From contig NC_014393.1 of NCBI RefSeq assembly GCF_000145275.1, positions 496,001 through 560,000 of the forward strand: a DNA stretch of 64,000 nucleotides. Direction: 5' to 3'. Positions 1 through 8,766 of this stretch are shown here, one piece after another. Position 1 is the first letter of the stretch; each line of letters opens with the position of its first letter. The notes beneath the pieces are model-generated. The model ran no database searches. It was not told the DNA's origin and saw nothing but the letters and a program-made list of their open reading frames with translations. The translations under genes and the position numbers were made by a program. The DNA is from Clostridium cellulovorans 743B (lineage in GTDB: Bacteria; Bacillota; Clostridia; Clostridiales; Clostridiaceae).

Positions 1-404
1 TTTTAAAATCATGACATTTAATTTTAAAAAAGAATTCAATTGCTTGAAAAAAATATCAAAATTAATCGAAGGCTTTTCTTGGTAAAGTAATAAAGGGTAT
101 ATTTTTGAACAAATATAAACAAAATATTATTGCTAATAAGATTTTTAATATCTTATTAGCTATAATTTGGCAAAAAACCTTATGCAGTATGCACAAAAAC
201 AACACAGAAAAATGACACATTTTATTAAATTTTTAAAAATACAATATATATTTTGTAGAATAAGTATTTATATATCTTTAAACCATTGAAAATCGAACAG
301 TTTTCAATTAAAATAAGAGAGTATAAATTCAAAGGCATCAAAGCTATTTGAGATATCGTTGAAAATTGAATAAAGTGTCAAGTTGATATCTAGGAGGAGC
401 GTAT
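1..404. other. Gene-free leader region upstream of pfkA
   Basis: This is very A+T-rich with no supported gene. It holds two inverted repeats. The first has 11-bp arms at 132-142 and 150-160 and no T-run on the plus strand. The second, at 285-292 and 300-308 (ATTGAAAA / GTTTTCAAT), lies about 100 bp before pfkA and could be an operator or leader hairpin. Any promoter for pfkA should lie here, but I cannot single out a convincing -35/-10 pair. Confidence 0.5.
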
Positions 405-1364
405 ATGAAAACCATAGGTGTTTTAACAAGCGGAGGAGATTCTCCAGGAATGAACGCAGCGATAAGAGCAGTGGTACGTACAGCACTTCAGAATAACATA
501 AGAGTAGTAGGGATACAACGAGGATATAGTGGACTAATAAATGGCGAAATTACCGAATTAACAAGAGATAGCGTTTCTGATATTATTCAGCGTGGAGGTA
601 CAATCCTTAAAACAGCTAGGAGCAATACCTTTAGGACTGAAGAAGGAAGAAGAAGAGCAGCGGATGTGTTAAAGGTCTTTGGAGTTGAAGGACTTGTAGT
701 AGTTGGCGGTGATGGTTCCTTTATGGGGGCTAAGCTTTTATCAGACCTAGGAGTTGCTACTATAGGACTACCTGGTACTATAGACAATGATTTGGCATAT
801 ACAGATTATACAATTGGCTTCGATACAGCATTAAATACGGTCATAGATGCTGTGAATAAATTAAAGGATACATCTAGTTCTCATGAAAGAGCGAGTGTCG
901 TTGAAGTAATGGGAAGAAATTGTGGTGACATAGCTTTGTACTCCGGTCTTGCTGGCGGTGCAGAAAGCATCATTCTTCCAGAAAAACCTTTTGATATGGA
1001 TGAACTATGCAGGGGGATTTTAGAAGGAAAAATGAGAGGCAAATTACATAATTTAATAATGGTAGCAGAAGGTGTCGGAAAAGCAGAAGAAATAGCAAAA
1101 AAGATAGAAGATATCACAGGAATTGAAGCTAGAGTCACAAAACTTGGACACATACAAAGAGGTGGAAGTCCTACAGTTGCGGATAGAGTATTAGCTACAA
1201 GAATGGGATATAGAGCAGTTGAGTTGCTACGTGAGGGAAAGTCTGCCAGAGTCGTTGGGATAAAAAATAATAAAATAATAGATTTAGATATAACAGAAGC
1301 CTTAGCAATTGAAAGTAAATTCGATGAGGATCTGTTTAAGATTGCCGAAACAATTTCATACTAG
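405..1364 (+). CDS. pfkA: ATP-dependent 6-phosphofructokinase
   Basis: This enzyme phosphorylates fructose 6-phosphate to fructose 1,6-bisphosphate, the committed step of glycolysis in the cytosol. The 319-residue length is standard for bacterial group A PFK. Visible motifs are the nucleotide-binding GGDSPGMNAAIR at residues 10-21, GGDGS at 101-105, and the catalytic PGTIDND segment with the proton-accepting Asp127. The HIQRGGSP motif near residue 250 is also typical. The ATG follows an AGGAGG about 8 nt upstream, which fixes the start. The pyruvate kinase gene begins 112 bp downstream on the same strand, the usual clostridial pfkA-pyk order, so the two are probably co-transcribed. Nothing looks unusual, and the identification is firm. 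Confidence 0.97.
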   Translation: MKTIGVLTSGGDSPGMNAAIRAVVRTALQNNIRVVGIQRGYSGLINGEITELTRDSVSDIIQRGGTILKTARSNTFRTEEGRRRAADVLKVFGVEGLVVVGGDGSFMGAKLLSDLGVATIGLPGTIDNDLAYTDYTIGFDTALNTVIDAVNKLKDTSSSHERASVVEVMGRNCGDIALYSGLAGGAESIILPEKPFDMDELCRGILEGKMRGKLHNLIMVAEGVGKAEEIAKKIEDITGIEARVTKLGHIQRGGSPTVADRVLATRMGYRAVELLREGKSARVVGIKNNKIIDLDITEALAIESKFDEDLFKIAETISY

Positions 1365-1476
1365 GTGCAAGAGTTTTTACTAAATTAAGGTATGCTTAGT
1401 TCCCTGGGTTACACTTAATTTTATTAAAATACATTAGAAATTATTAAAATACAAGATTGTAGTAAGGAGAGTTAAT

Positions 1477-3237
1477 ATGCAAAAAACTAAAATGGTATTT
1501 ACAATTGGTCCTGCTAGCGAAACAGAAGAGGTTTTATCAGGTTTAATAAACGCTGGTATGAGCTGTTCAAGACATAACTTTTCTCATGGTGACCATGCAG
1601 AACACAAAGGTAGAATTGATCTTGTTAAAGCTTTAAGAACAAAATTCAATAAGCAAATAGCAATAATGCTTGATACAAAAGGACCAGAAATAAGAACTGG
1701 CAAATTTGATCCTAAAAAGGTTGAATTACAAAAAGGTGACAAATTCACAATACACTGTGGAGATATGGATTTAATAGGTGATACAACTAAATGTGCAATC
1801 ACTTATACTGAACTTTACAAAGATGTTGTAAAAGGAAATACAATCCTTATCGATGACGGTTTAGTAGGACTAACTGTTGAAGAAATAGAAGGAAACAAAA
1901 TCCATTGTACAGTACAAAACACTGGATTCGTTGCAACTCATAAAGGTGTTAACGTACCAAATGTTTCAATCAAATTACCAGCAATGACTGATAAAGATAG
2001 AGCAGATTTAGTTTTTGGTTGCGAACAAGGAGTAGATTTAATTGCTGCTTCATTCATAAGAAAAGCTGCTGACGTATTAGCTATTAGAAAAGTTCTTGAA
2101 GAAAACGGTGGAGCAGATATCCAAATCTTCTCAAAAATCGAAAATCAAGAAGGTGTAGATAACATAGATGAAATCCTTGAATTCTCAGACGGTATCATGG
2201 TTGCTAGAGGAGACATGGGTGTTGAAATTCCAATAGAAAATGTTCCAGTTGTTCAAAAAATGATTATCGAAAAGTGTAACAAAGCTGGAAAACCAGTTAT
2301 AACAGCTACTCAAATGCTTGATTCTATGATGAGAAATCCAAGACCAACAAGAGCAGAAGCTTCTGACGTTGCAAATGCTATATTTGATGGTACTGATGCA
2401 GTAATGTTATCAGGAGAATCAGCTAATGGTGATTATCCAATAGTTGCTGCTGAAACTATGGCTAAAATCTGTCAAAATGCTGAAAAGCACATCGACTATG
2501 CTAAAGCTCTTGAAAAGAGAAAAGAACAATCAATTCCTAATGTTGCAAACGCTATAAGCTTAGCTACTTGCACAACTGCTATGGAATTAAATGCTGCTGC
2601 TATAATCACAGCTACTCAAAGCGGTTACACAGCTAAAGCTGTTTCAAAATATAGACCAGCTAGCCCAGTTATAGCTGTAACTCCAAATGAAAAAGCTGCT
2701 AGAAAGCTTGCTTTAAACTTTGGTGTTATCGCACTAGTTTCAAACAAAGTTGAAACTACAGATGAATTAATTAGTGATGCAGTTGCAAAAGCAAAAGAAA
2801 CTGAATTAGTTAACGATGGAGATTTAGTAGTAATAGCTGCTGGACTTCCAGTACACGTATCAGGAACTACTAACATGTTAAAAGTACATGTTGTTGGTGA
2901 CGTACTAGTATCAGGAAAAGGTGTTGGTAAAGCTGCTGGCTTTGGTAATGCAAAAGTTATAACAAATGTAGCTGATGCTGCTAAATTAGTTCAAAGAGAC
3001 GATGTTATTGTTGTTAAGAACTTAGACAAAAACTTAATGGAAGTTTTAGATAAAGTTGCTGGAGTAATTGCAGAAGAAGGCGGAGTTACTTCACACATGG
3101 CTATTGAATGTGTATCAAGAAATATTCCTTTAATCTGCAATGCTGGTGGAGCAACAGCTGCTATCAAAGATGGCACATTTGTTACTTTAGACGTACAAAG
3201 AGGCGTTGTTTACGAAGGTAAAGCTAACGTTAAATAG
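1477..3237 (+). CDS. pyk: Pyruvate kinase with C-terminal PEP-utilizing-like domain
   Basis: This enzyme converts phosphoenolpyruvate and ADP to pyruvate and ATP. At 586 residues it is about 110 longer than minimal pyruvate kinases. The catalytic barrel carries NFSHGDH near residue 35, LDTKGPEIRTG near 67, the IFSKIENQEG lysine/glutamate segment and ATQMLDSMM. The extra C-terminal part (about 480-586) has GGVTSHMAIECVSRNIPLI, matching the mobile phosphohistidine domain of PEP-utilizing enzymes, as in Bacillus and Geobacillus pyruvate kinases. The residue after the conserved active-site Arg is His (SRHNFSHG) where many enzymes have Leu. An AAGGAGAG ribosome site precedes the ATG. A perfect palindromic terminator follows the stop. 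Confidence 0.96.
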   Translation: MQKTKMVFTIGPASETEEVLSGLINAGMSCSRHNFSHGDHAEHKGRIDLVKALRTKFNKQIAIMLDTKGPEIRTGKFDPKKVELQKGDKFTIHCGDMDLIGDTTKCAITYTELYKDVVKGNTILIDDGLVGLTVEEIEGNKIHCTVQNTGFVATHKGVNVPNVSIKLPAMTDKDRADLVFGCEQGVDLIAASFIRKAADVLAIRKVLEENGGADIQIFSKIENQEGVDNIDEILEFSDGIMVARGDMGVEIPIENVPVVQKMIIEKCNKAGKPVITATQMLDSMMRNPRPTRAEASDVANAIFDGTDAVMLSGESANGDYPIVAAETMAKICQNAEKHIDYAKALEKRKEQSIPNVANAISLATCTTAMELNAAAIITATQSGYTAKAVSKYRPASPVIAVTPNEKAARKLALNFGVIALVSNKVETTDELISDAVAKAKETELVNDGDLVVIAAGLPVHVSGTTNMLKVHVVGDVLVSGKGVGKAAGFGNAKVITNVADAAKLVQRDDVIVVKNLDKNLMEVLDKVAGVIAEEGGVTSHMAIECVSRNIPLICNAGGATAAIKDGTFVTLDVQRGVVYEGKANVK

Positions 3238-3253
3238 TTTATAGAATAGAGTG

Positions 3254-3294
3254 ATATGCTATAGAAACTAGTTTCTATAGCATATTGCTTTTTG
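3254..3294 (+). terminator. Terminator after pyk
   Basis: A perfect inverted repeat has arms 3254-3269 and 3270-3285 (16 bp each, so the loop is formed by the innermost bases). It is followed closely by GCTTTTTG. It lies 17 bp past the pyk stop and should end the glycolytic transcript. Confidence 0.85.
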
Positions 3295-3483
3295 AAAAAG
3301 AAATTAATTATGAAACTTATATAACAGTTAATAGGACTTTAAATTCAATTGACATTAGATAACTTTAAAAAATAAATCTTATAGACAATCTTTAGTAGCT
3401 ACTAAATACAACAGTGATGACAGTGGAAAAATCAATCTTCAGATTAATATTTTCATTATTTATTTTATTTAACACAAAAATTA

Positions 3484-3512
3484 TTGAAAGTTATAATTCA
3501 ATAGTATATAAT
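3484..3512 (+). promoter_or_regulatory. Sigma-A-type promoter for a short transcript
   Basis: TTGAAA (3484-3489) and TATAAT (3507-3512) are separated by exactly 17 bp, close to the consensus for the housekeeping sigma factor. The expected start is near 3519. The next strong signal downstream is a terminator at 3584-3608, so the promoter would drive an RNA of about 90 nt, or a longer readthrough transcript into the DUF1540 gene. Confidence 0.6.
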
Positions 3513-3518
3513 ACTGTA

Positions 3519-3608
3519 AATGTGGCTATTATAACATAATAGGACAATGATGATTAATATGGCAACTGATTTTACTTTGAATTGCACCTTTTATAAGGTG
3601 CTTTTTGT
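3519..3608 (+). ncRNA. Candidate small RNA or attenuated leader
   Basis: The segment lies between a near-consensus promoter and an intrinsic terminator with a 7-bp stem (GCACCTT at 3584-3590, AAGGTGC at 3595-3601) followed by T5 and a second T-rich run. No known RNA family was recognised. A 22-codon frame starting at ATG 3547 runs through the terminator hairpin but has only a weak ribosome site. Alternatives are a free sRNA or a leader controlling the DUF1540 gene about 90 bp downstream. No expression evidence is available here. Confidence 0.4.
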
Positions 3609-3694
3609 TTTTTGAGTATTATTTTCTATAAGTAATGAAATACTAATAGAGTATAAGGTAGATGGAAGTTCATTTAAAATCAGGAGGAAATATT

Positions 3695-4066
3695 ATGGCA
3701 GATGTAAATTGTGCAGCCTGGACTTGTGTAAATAATATCGATGGCTTATGTTCTGCTAGAACTATTAATGTCTTAGGAAATAGTGCCATAAAGCCAATGG
3801 AAACTCAGTGTGAGACTTTTGCACCAAGAGAATTTATAAATGCAATTAAGAATTCAACAAATCTTAACCTTGGTGGTGCCTTAGCACAGATGATGCAAGC
3901 TGGAAAAGATTATGGTGTGAGAATGACGCCTTCTATTAATTGTGATGCAGAGAACTGTGTATATAATGAGTTGGGAATGTGTAATGCTAAGGCGATAGCG
4001 ATATCAGGAGATGATCCAATGACTTCTAAAAATACTCAGTGCGCAACTTTTACTAGTACTTGGTGA
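3695..4066 (+). CDS. DUF1540 protein with two cysteine-rich repeats
   Basis: This small soluble protein of 123 residues contains two copies of the DUF1540 motif. The first is near residues 6-43 (NCAAWTCVNN, then LCSA and TQCETF). The second is near 83-120 (NCDAENCVYN, then MCNA and TQCATF). Each copy supplies four cysteines in the same spacing, suggesting metal binding, probably zinc or iron. The family is common in spore-forming Firmicutes but its role is not established. The start is placed at ATG 3695, which has CAGGAGG 7 nt before it; an upstream in-frame ATG at 3662 lacks such a site. It stands alone, with gaps on both sides. Confidence 0.85.
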   Translation: MADVNCAAWTCVNNIDGLCSARTINVLGNSAIKPMETQCETFAPREFINAIKNSTNLNLGGALAQMMQAGKDYGVRMTPSINCDAENCVYNELGMCNAKAIAISGDDPMTSKNTQCATFTSTW

Positions 4067-4414
4067 TTTTAAAGGAAATCCATAAATTATTTCAAATCGA
4101 GTATAAAATTTAGCGTTTAAATGAAAATAGCATCAAATTTGTTGTATGGTTTAATTTGAAGGGTTTCAATATATATCCATGAGGATTTAAGCATACTTGG
4201 AATATTTGAAATTTTTTTGATATGTGTAAAAAATGTAAATTCAAAAAAAAGTAAAATTTTATCGGTAAAAGTTCTCTAATTTTTAGGGATATTATGAAAA
4301 AGTACGGTAAAATACTAATAAAACTGAAGAAAAGTAATTGTTTATTTGTAGTTAATAAGGTAAAATTGAAGCAGAAATTTATAAAACGAATCTTAAATAA
4401 GGGAAGTGTTAGAA
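4067..4414. other. Intergenic region before the GH94 gene
   Basis: About 350 bp without a gene. It is A+T-rich with several A/T runs. The only signal I can support is a possible promoter near 4338-4366. No strong terminator hairpin was found after the DUF1540 gene. Confidence 0.5.
4338..4366 (+). promoter_or_regulatory. Possible promoter for the GH94 gene
   Basis: TTGTTT (4338-4343) and TAAAAT (4361-4366) are 17 bp apart and lie about 50 bp before the GH94 start. Both hexamers deviate from consensus, and the background is A+T-rich, so this is only a plausible assignment. Confidence 0.4.
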
Positions 4415-6802
4415 TTGAATTACGGTTATTTCGATGGAGAAAATAAAGAGTATGTTATCACAAAACCTAATACACCAGCACCTTGGGCAAACTATTTAGG
4501 ATCCCCAGAATATGGTGCTATTATTTCAAATAATGCAGGCGGATATAGCTTTGTTAAGTCTGGAGCAAACGGAAGAATAATTCGTTACCGTTTCAATGCC
4601 ATCAATATGGACCAGCCTGGAAGATATATTTATTTAAGAGATAATGATAATGGAGACTATTGGTCTGGATCTTGGCAACCAGTAGGTAAACCTTTAGATA
4701 AGTACGAAAATCAATGTCATCATGGAACTGCATATACAAATATTAAGTCGAAATATACAAATATAAAAGCTGAAACTTTATATTATGTTCCACTTGATAA
4801 AACTTATGAGGTATGGCGTGTAAAGGTAACCAATGAAGATACTAAGGTAAGAAACCTTTCTCTTTATGGTTATGTTGAATTTTCAAATGAAAACAACTAC
4901 GAACAAGATTCAGTAAATCTTCAATATACTCAATACATAACAAAGACTTATTTTAGAAACAACAAAATTATTCAAACTATAAATGAAAATGTTAAACAAT
5001 CAGTAAATGGAAGTACTGGAAAAGAAAGATTTTTTGGAGTTGCAGGTGCAGAAGTTGCAGCTTATGAAGGAGATAGAGATACTTTCGTAGGTGAATATAG
5101 AAATTATTCAAACCCTATAGCTGTTGAAAGTGGTAAATGCCAAAAGGTATTAAACTATAACACAAACTCTTGTGGAGCACTTCAAATAGATATTACTTTA
5201 AACCCAGGAGAAACTAAGGAATTAGCATTTGTATTAGGAGCACATAATGATGATGCTTCATCAAAAATATTAGCTAGCTATGAAGATTTATCTCAAGTAG
5301 AGAAAGAACTTCAAGAATTAAAAGATTATTGGCATGGAAAGTTAAATAACTTCCAAATCAATACTCCAGATGAAAACTTCAACCACATGATAAACACTTG
5401 GAACTCATACCAATGCTTTATAACATTTGTATGGTCAAGAGCAGCATCATTCCAATATTGTGGATTAAGAAATGGTTATGGCTTCAGAGATACTGTTCAA
5501 GATATCCAAGGTATAATACATCTTGCTCCAGAACTAGCTTTAGAAAAAATAAAGTTTATGATATCAGGACAGGTTGATAATGGTGGTGGATTACCTTTAG
5601 TTAAGTTTGATCATAACCCTGGTCACGAAATGACACCAGATGATCCAGCGTATACTTATGACAGATACAGAGCAGACGATGCTTTATGGTTATTCCCAAC
5701 AATCCTTAAGTATATAAATGAAACAGGAAATGATGATTTCCTTGATGAAGTAATTCCTTTTGCTAATAAAGGGGAAGCTACTGTTTATGAACACTTAAAG
5801 AGAGCTATCAACTTTAGTATGGAAAGACAAGGTAACAACGGAATGCCTGCTGGTCTTCATGCAGACTGGAATGATTGCTTAAGAATGGGAGCTAAGGGAG
5901 AATCAACTTTCGTTGCATTCCAACTTTACTATGCTATGGCAATCTTAAAGAATATTGCAACTGACAAGAAAGATGATGCTTATGTAGCATATCTTGATGA
6001 AAAGTTAGCAGAACTTAAAGAAACTATGCAAACTAAGTGCTGGGAAGGCGACCAATTCATAAGAGGTATCAGAGAAGATGGAATTGTTGTTGGTTCTAAA
6101 AATGATCCAGAAGCAAATCTATGGTTAAATCCACAATCTTGGGCTGTTATCAGTGGTTGTGCAGACAAAGAACAATGTGAAAAAGCACTTGATAAAGTAT
6201 ATGAAAGACTTAACACTCCATATGGAGCTGTACTTCTAGATCCACCATACAAAGACCATGCATTTGATGGAGCTTTAATGTTATTATTCAACCCTTCTAC
6301 AAAAGAGAATGGAGGAATATTCTCACAATCTCAAGGTTGGATTATATTAGCAGAGGCTTTAATGGGTCGTGGAAATAAAGCATTCGAATACTACAGAGAA
6401 TGTAGCCCAGCAGAAATGAACGATAATGCTGAAGTAAGAAAGCTTGAGCCATATGCTCATGGACAATTTATCGAAGCTAAAGAAAGCCCATTCCAAGGAA
6501 GAGCTCACGTTCATTGGTTAACAGGAACAGCTTCTACTGTTATGGTTGGTTGTGTTGAAGGTATCTTAGGAATGAGACCAACAGTTGATGGATTAAATAT
6601 ATCACCATCAGTTCCATCAGATTGGAAAGAATTCTCTATATTCAAGAGCTTCAGAGGCAAGAAATTAAATATTCTTGTTAAGAACCCAGATGGTAAAGAA
6701 GGCGGAGTAAGAGAATTAATCGTAAACGGAGAAAAGGTTGAAGGAAGCTTCCTTCCAGTTTCAATGTTAAAAGAAGAAAACGAAATAATAGCAACAATGT
6801 AG
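4415..6802 (+). CDS. GH94 disaccharide phosphorylase (cellobiose/chitobiose type)
   Basis: This is a cytosolic glycoside hydrolase family 94 phosphorylase that splits a beta-linked disaccharide with phosphate, giving a sugar 1-phosphate and saving ATP. The roughly 795-residue length fits the family. The N-terminus (NYGYFDGENKEYVITKPNTP) and the catalytic ADWNDCLRMG segment, with the general-acid Asp near residue 484, identify it. The context GLHADWNDCLRMGAKGES and the later HVHWLTGTAST segment recall N,N'-diacetylchitobiose and cellobionic-acid phosphorylases as I remember them, so the substrate cannot be fixed as cellobiose. The start is put at TTG 4415, which is 8 nt after GGGAAG; GTG 4406 overlaps that site. 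No transporter or sugar regulator is adjacent. A terminator follows. Confidence 0.9.
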   Translation: MNYGYFDGENKEYVITKPNTPAPWANYLGSPEYGAIISNNAGGYSFVKSGANGRIIRYRFNAINMDQPGRYIYLRDNDNGDYWSGSWQPVGKPLDKYENQCHHGTAYTNIKSKYTNIKAETLYYVPLDKTYEVWRVKVTNEDTKVRNLSLYGYVEFSNENNYEQDSVNLQYTQYITKTYFRNNKIIQTINENVKQSVNGSTGKERFFGVAGAEVAAYEGDRDTFVGEYRNYSNPIAVESGKCQKVLNYNTNSCGALQIDITLNPGETKELAFVLGAHNDDASSKILASYEDLSQVEKELQELKDYWHGKLNNFQINTPDENFNHMINTWNSYQCFITFVWSRAASFQYCGLRNGYGFRDTVQDIQGIIHLAPELALEKIKFMISGQVDNGGGLPLVKFDHNPGHEMTPDDPAYTYDRYRADDALWLFPTILKYINETGNDDFLDEVIPFANKGEATVYEHLKRAINFSMERQGNNGMPAGLHADWNDCLRMGAKGESTFVAFQLYYAMAILKNIATDKKDDAYVAYLDEKLAELKETMQTKCWEGDQFIRGIREDGIVVGSKNDPEANLWLNPQSWAVISGCADKEQCEKALDKVYERLNTPYGAVLLDPPYKDHAFDGALMLLFNPSTKENGGIFSQSQGWIILAEALMGRGNKAFEYYRECSPAEMNDNAEVRKLEPYAHGQFIEAKESPFQGRAHVHWLTGTASTVMVGCVEGILGMRPTVDGLNISPSVPSDWKEFSIFKSFRGKKLNILVKNPDGKEGGVRELIVNGEKVEGSFLPVSMLKEENEIIATM

Positions 6803-6833
6803 TAAATAATTAAATAAAGTTGCTAATAATATG

Positions 6834-6872
6834 ACCAACGCTTAAGGATAAAACCTTGACGTTGGTTTTTTT
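6834..6872 (+). terminator. Terminator after the GH94 gene
   Basis: The hairpin pairs ACCAACG...AAGG (6834-6847) with CCTTGACGTTGGT (about 6854-6866), with a small internal asymmetry, and is followed by a run of seven T. It lies about 30 bp after the stop. Confidence 0.8.
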
Positions 6873-6916
6873 ATTTTTTCATTGGATTCTAAAATGATAT
6901 TCATTTTGATTGGTCC

Positions 6917-7065
6917 ATTAGTATGGAGAAAGTTGGAACTGAAAGTATCAAAATATGTGTAAGGCCTAATTTTCGTTGATAAATTAGTAGGTAGAAGTTT
7001 AGAACTGAAACTATCTAAATATTTGTTAAGCTAGATTTCCGTGGCGAATTGATAGGTAGAAATTT
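6917..7065. repeat. Imperfect 66-bp tandem repeat upstream of fumC
   Basis: Two full units start at 6917 and 6983, and a partial third at about 7048. Shared blocks recur in register: ATTAGTA(T/G)G, GAACTGAAA, TATC.AAATAT and TTTCGT/TTCCGT. The period is about 66 bp. No coding frame or hairpin explains it. It occupies the promoter region of the fumarase gene, so it may carry repeated protein-binding sites or be the remains of a duplicated leader. Confidence 0.65.
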
Positions 7066-7229
7066 TTAAAAACAAGTTTTTTCTAGAGTAAGATATTCCT
7101 CTATAGGTTGCCTTCTGATATACTAGTTGTTGGAATGAATAAAAAGATGTTGGAAGTTGTAGATTATTCTATAAATTTAATGAATTATAGATAATATATA
7201 TTAATTTGAGTTTAGAGGAGGAAATCGAA

Positions 7230-8594
7230 ATGGATTATCGTATAGAAAGAGATTCTATGGGAGAAATAAAAGTTCCATCAGATAAGTATTGGGGTGCTCA
7301 GACGCAAAGAAGCTTTGAAAATTTCAAGGTTGGTTCTGAGATTATGCCTCTGGATCAAATAAAAGCAATTGCTATAGTAAAAAAAGCTGCAGCTATAGTA
7401 AACCACAAAATAGGAAAATTAGATCAAGAAAAAGCTGAAGCTATAAAGGCAGCAGCAGATGAAATTATAGAAGGAAAATTAGATGATAACTTTCCTTTAG
7501 TTGTTTGGCAAACTGGAAGTGGTACTCAAACAAACATGAATGTTAATGAAGTAATTGCTAACAGAGCAAACGAAATTTTGGGGGCTAAAATTATCCATCC
7601 TAATGATCATGTAAATATGTCTCAAAGTTCTAATGATGTTTATCCAACGGCTATGCATATTGCAGCTGTTATGTCTCTTGAAGAAACATTGATCCCAGAA
7701 ATTAATGCATTAATAGATACTTTTTTAGAGTTAGAAGAAGTGAATAAAGGAATAATAAAAACAGGAAGAACTCATCTTCAAGATGCTACTCCAATAAGCT
7801 TTTCACAAGAAATAAGTGGCTGGAGAACAATGCTTCAAATGAGTGTAGAGATGATTAAAAACACACTTCCATTTCTTAAAGAACTTGCAATTGGAGGAAC
7901 AGCAGTTGGTACTGGGCTAAACTCTCATAAAGATTATGCTAGTACAATGGCTTTAGAAATAAGTAAGTTAACAGGAAAAGAATTTAGTGCAGATAATAAT
8001 AAATTCCACGGCTTAAGTAGTAAGGATGCTATGGTGTTTGCTCATGGAGCATTAAAAGCATTAGCAGCTAATGCTATGAAAATAGCCAATGACGTAAGAT
8101 GGATGGCTGGTGGTCCAAGATGCGGACTAAACGAGATATATATTCCTGAAAATGAGCCAGGAAGTTCAATCATGCCTGGAAAAGTAAATCCTACTCAATG
8201 TGAATCTTTAACTATGGTTAGTTGCCAAGTTATGGGGAACGACATGACAATAGGAATGGCTGCATCTCAAGGAAACTTTGAGCTAAATGTATTTATGCCT
8301 GTTATTATATATAACTTCTTACAATCAGTATCACTATTAAGCAGTGGAATTTCATCATTTAATTCTAAATGTGCTGTAGGTATTACTGTAAACAAAGAGA
8401 AGATGAAAGAATACGTTGATAAATCACTTATGCTTGCAACAGCTCTTAACCCTAAAATCGGTTATGACAATGCAGCTAAGGTTGTAAAAACTGCTTTTAA
8501 AGAAGGAATTACTTTAAAAGAAGCAGCTATCAAGTTAGAAATATTAACTGAAGAAGAATATGACCAAATTATAAAACCAGAAAATATGGTATAA
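7230..8594 (+). CDS. fumC: Class II fumarate hydratase
   Basis: This enzyme interconverts fumarate and malate and needs no iron-sulfur cluster. The protein has 454 residues, normal for FumC. Diagnostic segments are GSGTQTNMN, QSSNDVYPTAMH, TGRTHLQDATPI (His182) and the fumarase/aspartase superfamily signature GSSIMPGKVNP at residues 311-321. ATG 7230 sits 8-10 nt after AGAGGAGG; a TTG 24 bp upstream overlaps that site and is rejected as a start. The malic enzyme gene follows 172 bp downstream on the same strand, so fumarate can be funnelled through malate to pyruvate. Confidence 0.96.
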   Translation: MDYRIERDSMGEIKVPSDKYWGAQTQRSFENFKVGSEIMPLDQIKAIAIVKKAAAIVNHKIGKLDQEKAEAIKAAADEIIEGKLDDNFPLVVWQTGSGTQTNMNVNEVIANRANEILGAKIIHPNDHVNMSQSSNDVYPTAMHIAAVMSLEETLIPEINALIDTFLELEEVNKGIIKTGRTHLQDATPISFSQEISGWRTMLQMSVEMIKNTLPFLKELAIGGTAVGTGLNSHKDYASTMALEISKLTGKEFSADNNKFHGLSSKDAMVFAHGALKALAANAMKIANDVRWMAGGPRCGLNEIYIPENEPGSSIMPGKVNPTQCESLTMVSCQVMGNDMTIGMAASQGNFELNVFMPVIIYNFLQSVSLLSSGISSFNSKCAVGITVNKEKMKEYVDKSLMLATALNPKIGYDNAAKVVKTAFKEGITLKEAAIKLEILTEEEYDQIIKPENMV

Positions 8595-8766
8595 AATTTT
8601 GCGTTAACACGCTAACTTATAGCTAGAAAAAGTTTTGTTTATTACGTGATTAAAGGAAGGTTTTTAAACCTTTGAATTATACCAAGTTGGGTATAGGTTT
8701 ACTAAGTTATGCATTAATTATTATATATTAATATAGAAATTAAGATATAGAGAAGGGGCTAAAAAG

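Noticed and set aside
6917..7065. Possible CRISPR array
   Set aside because: The units are tandem, about 66 bp, imperfect throughout, and have no alternation of constant repeats and unique spacers. No cas genes were found.
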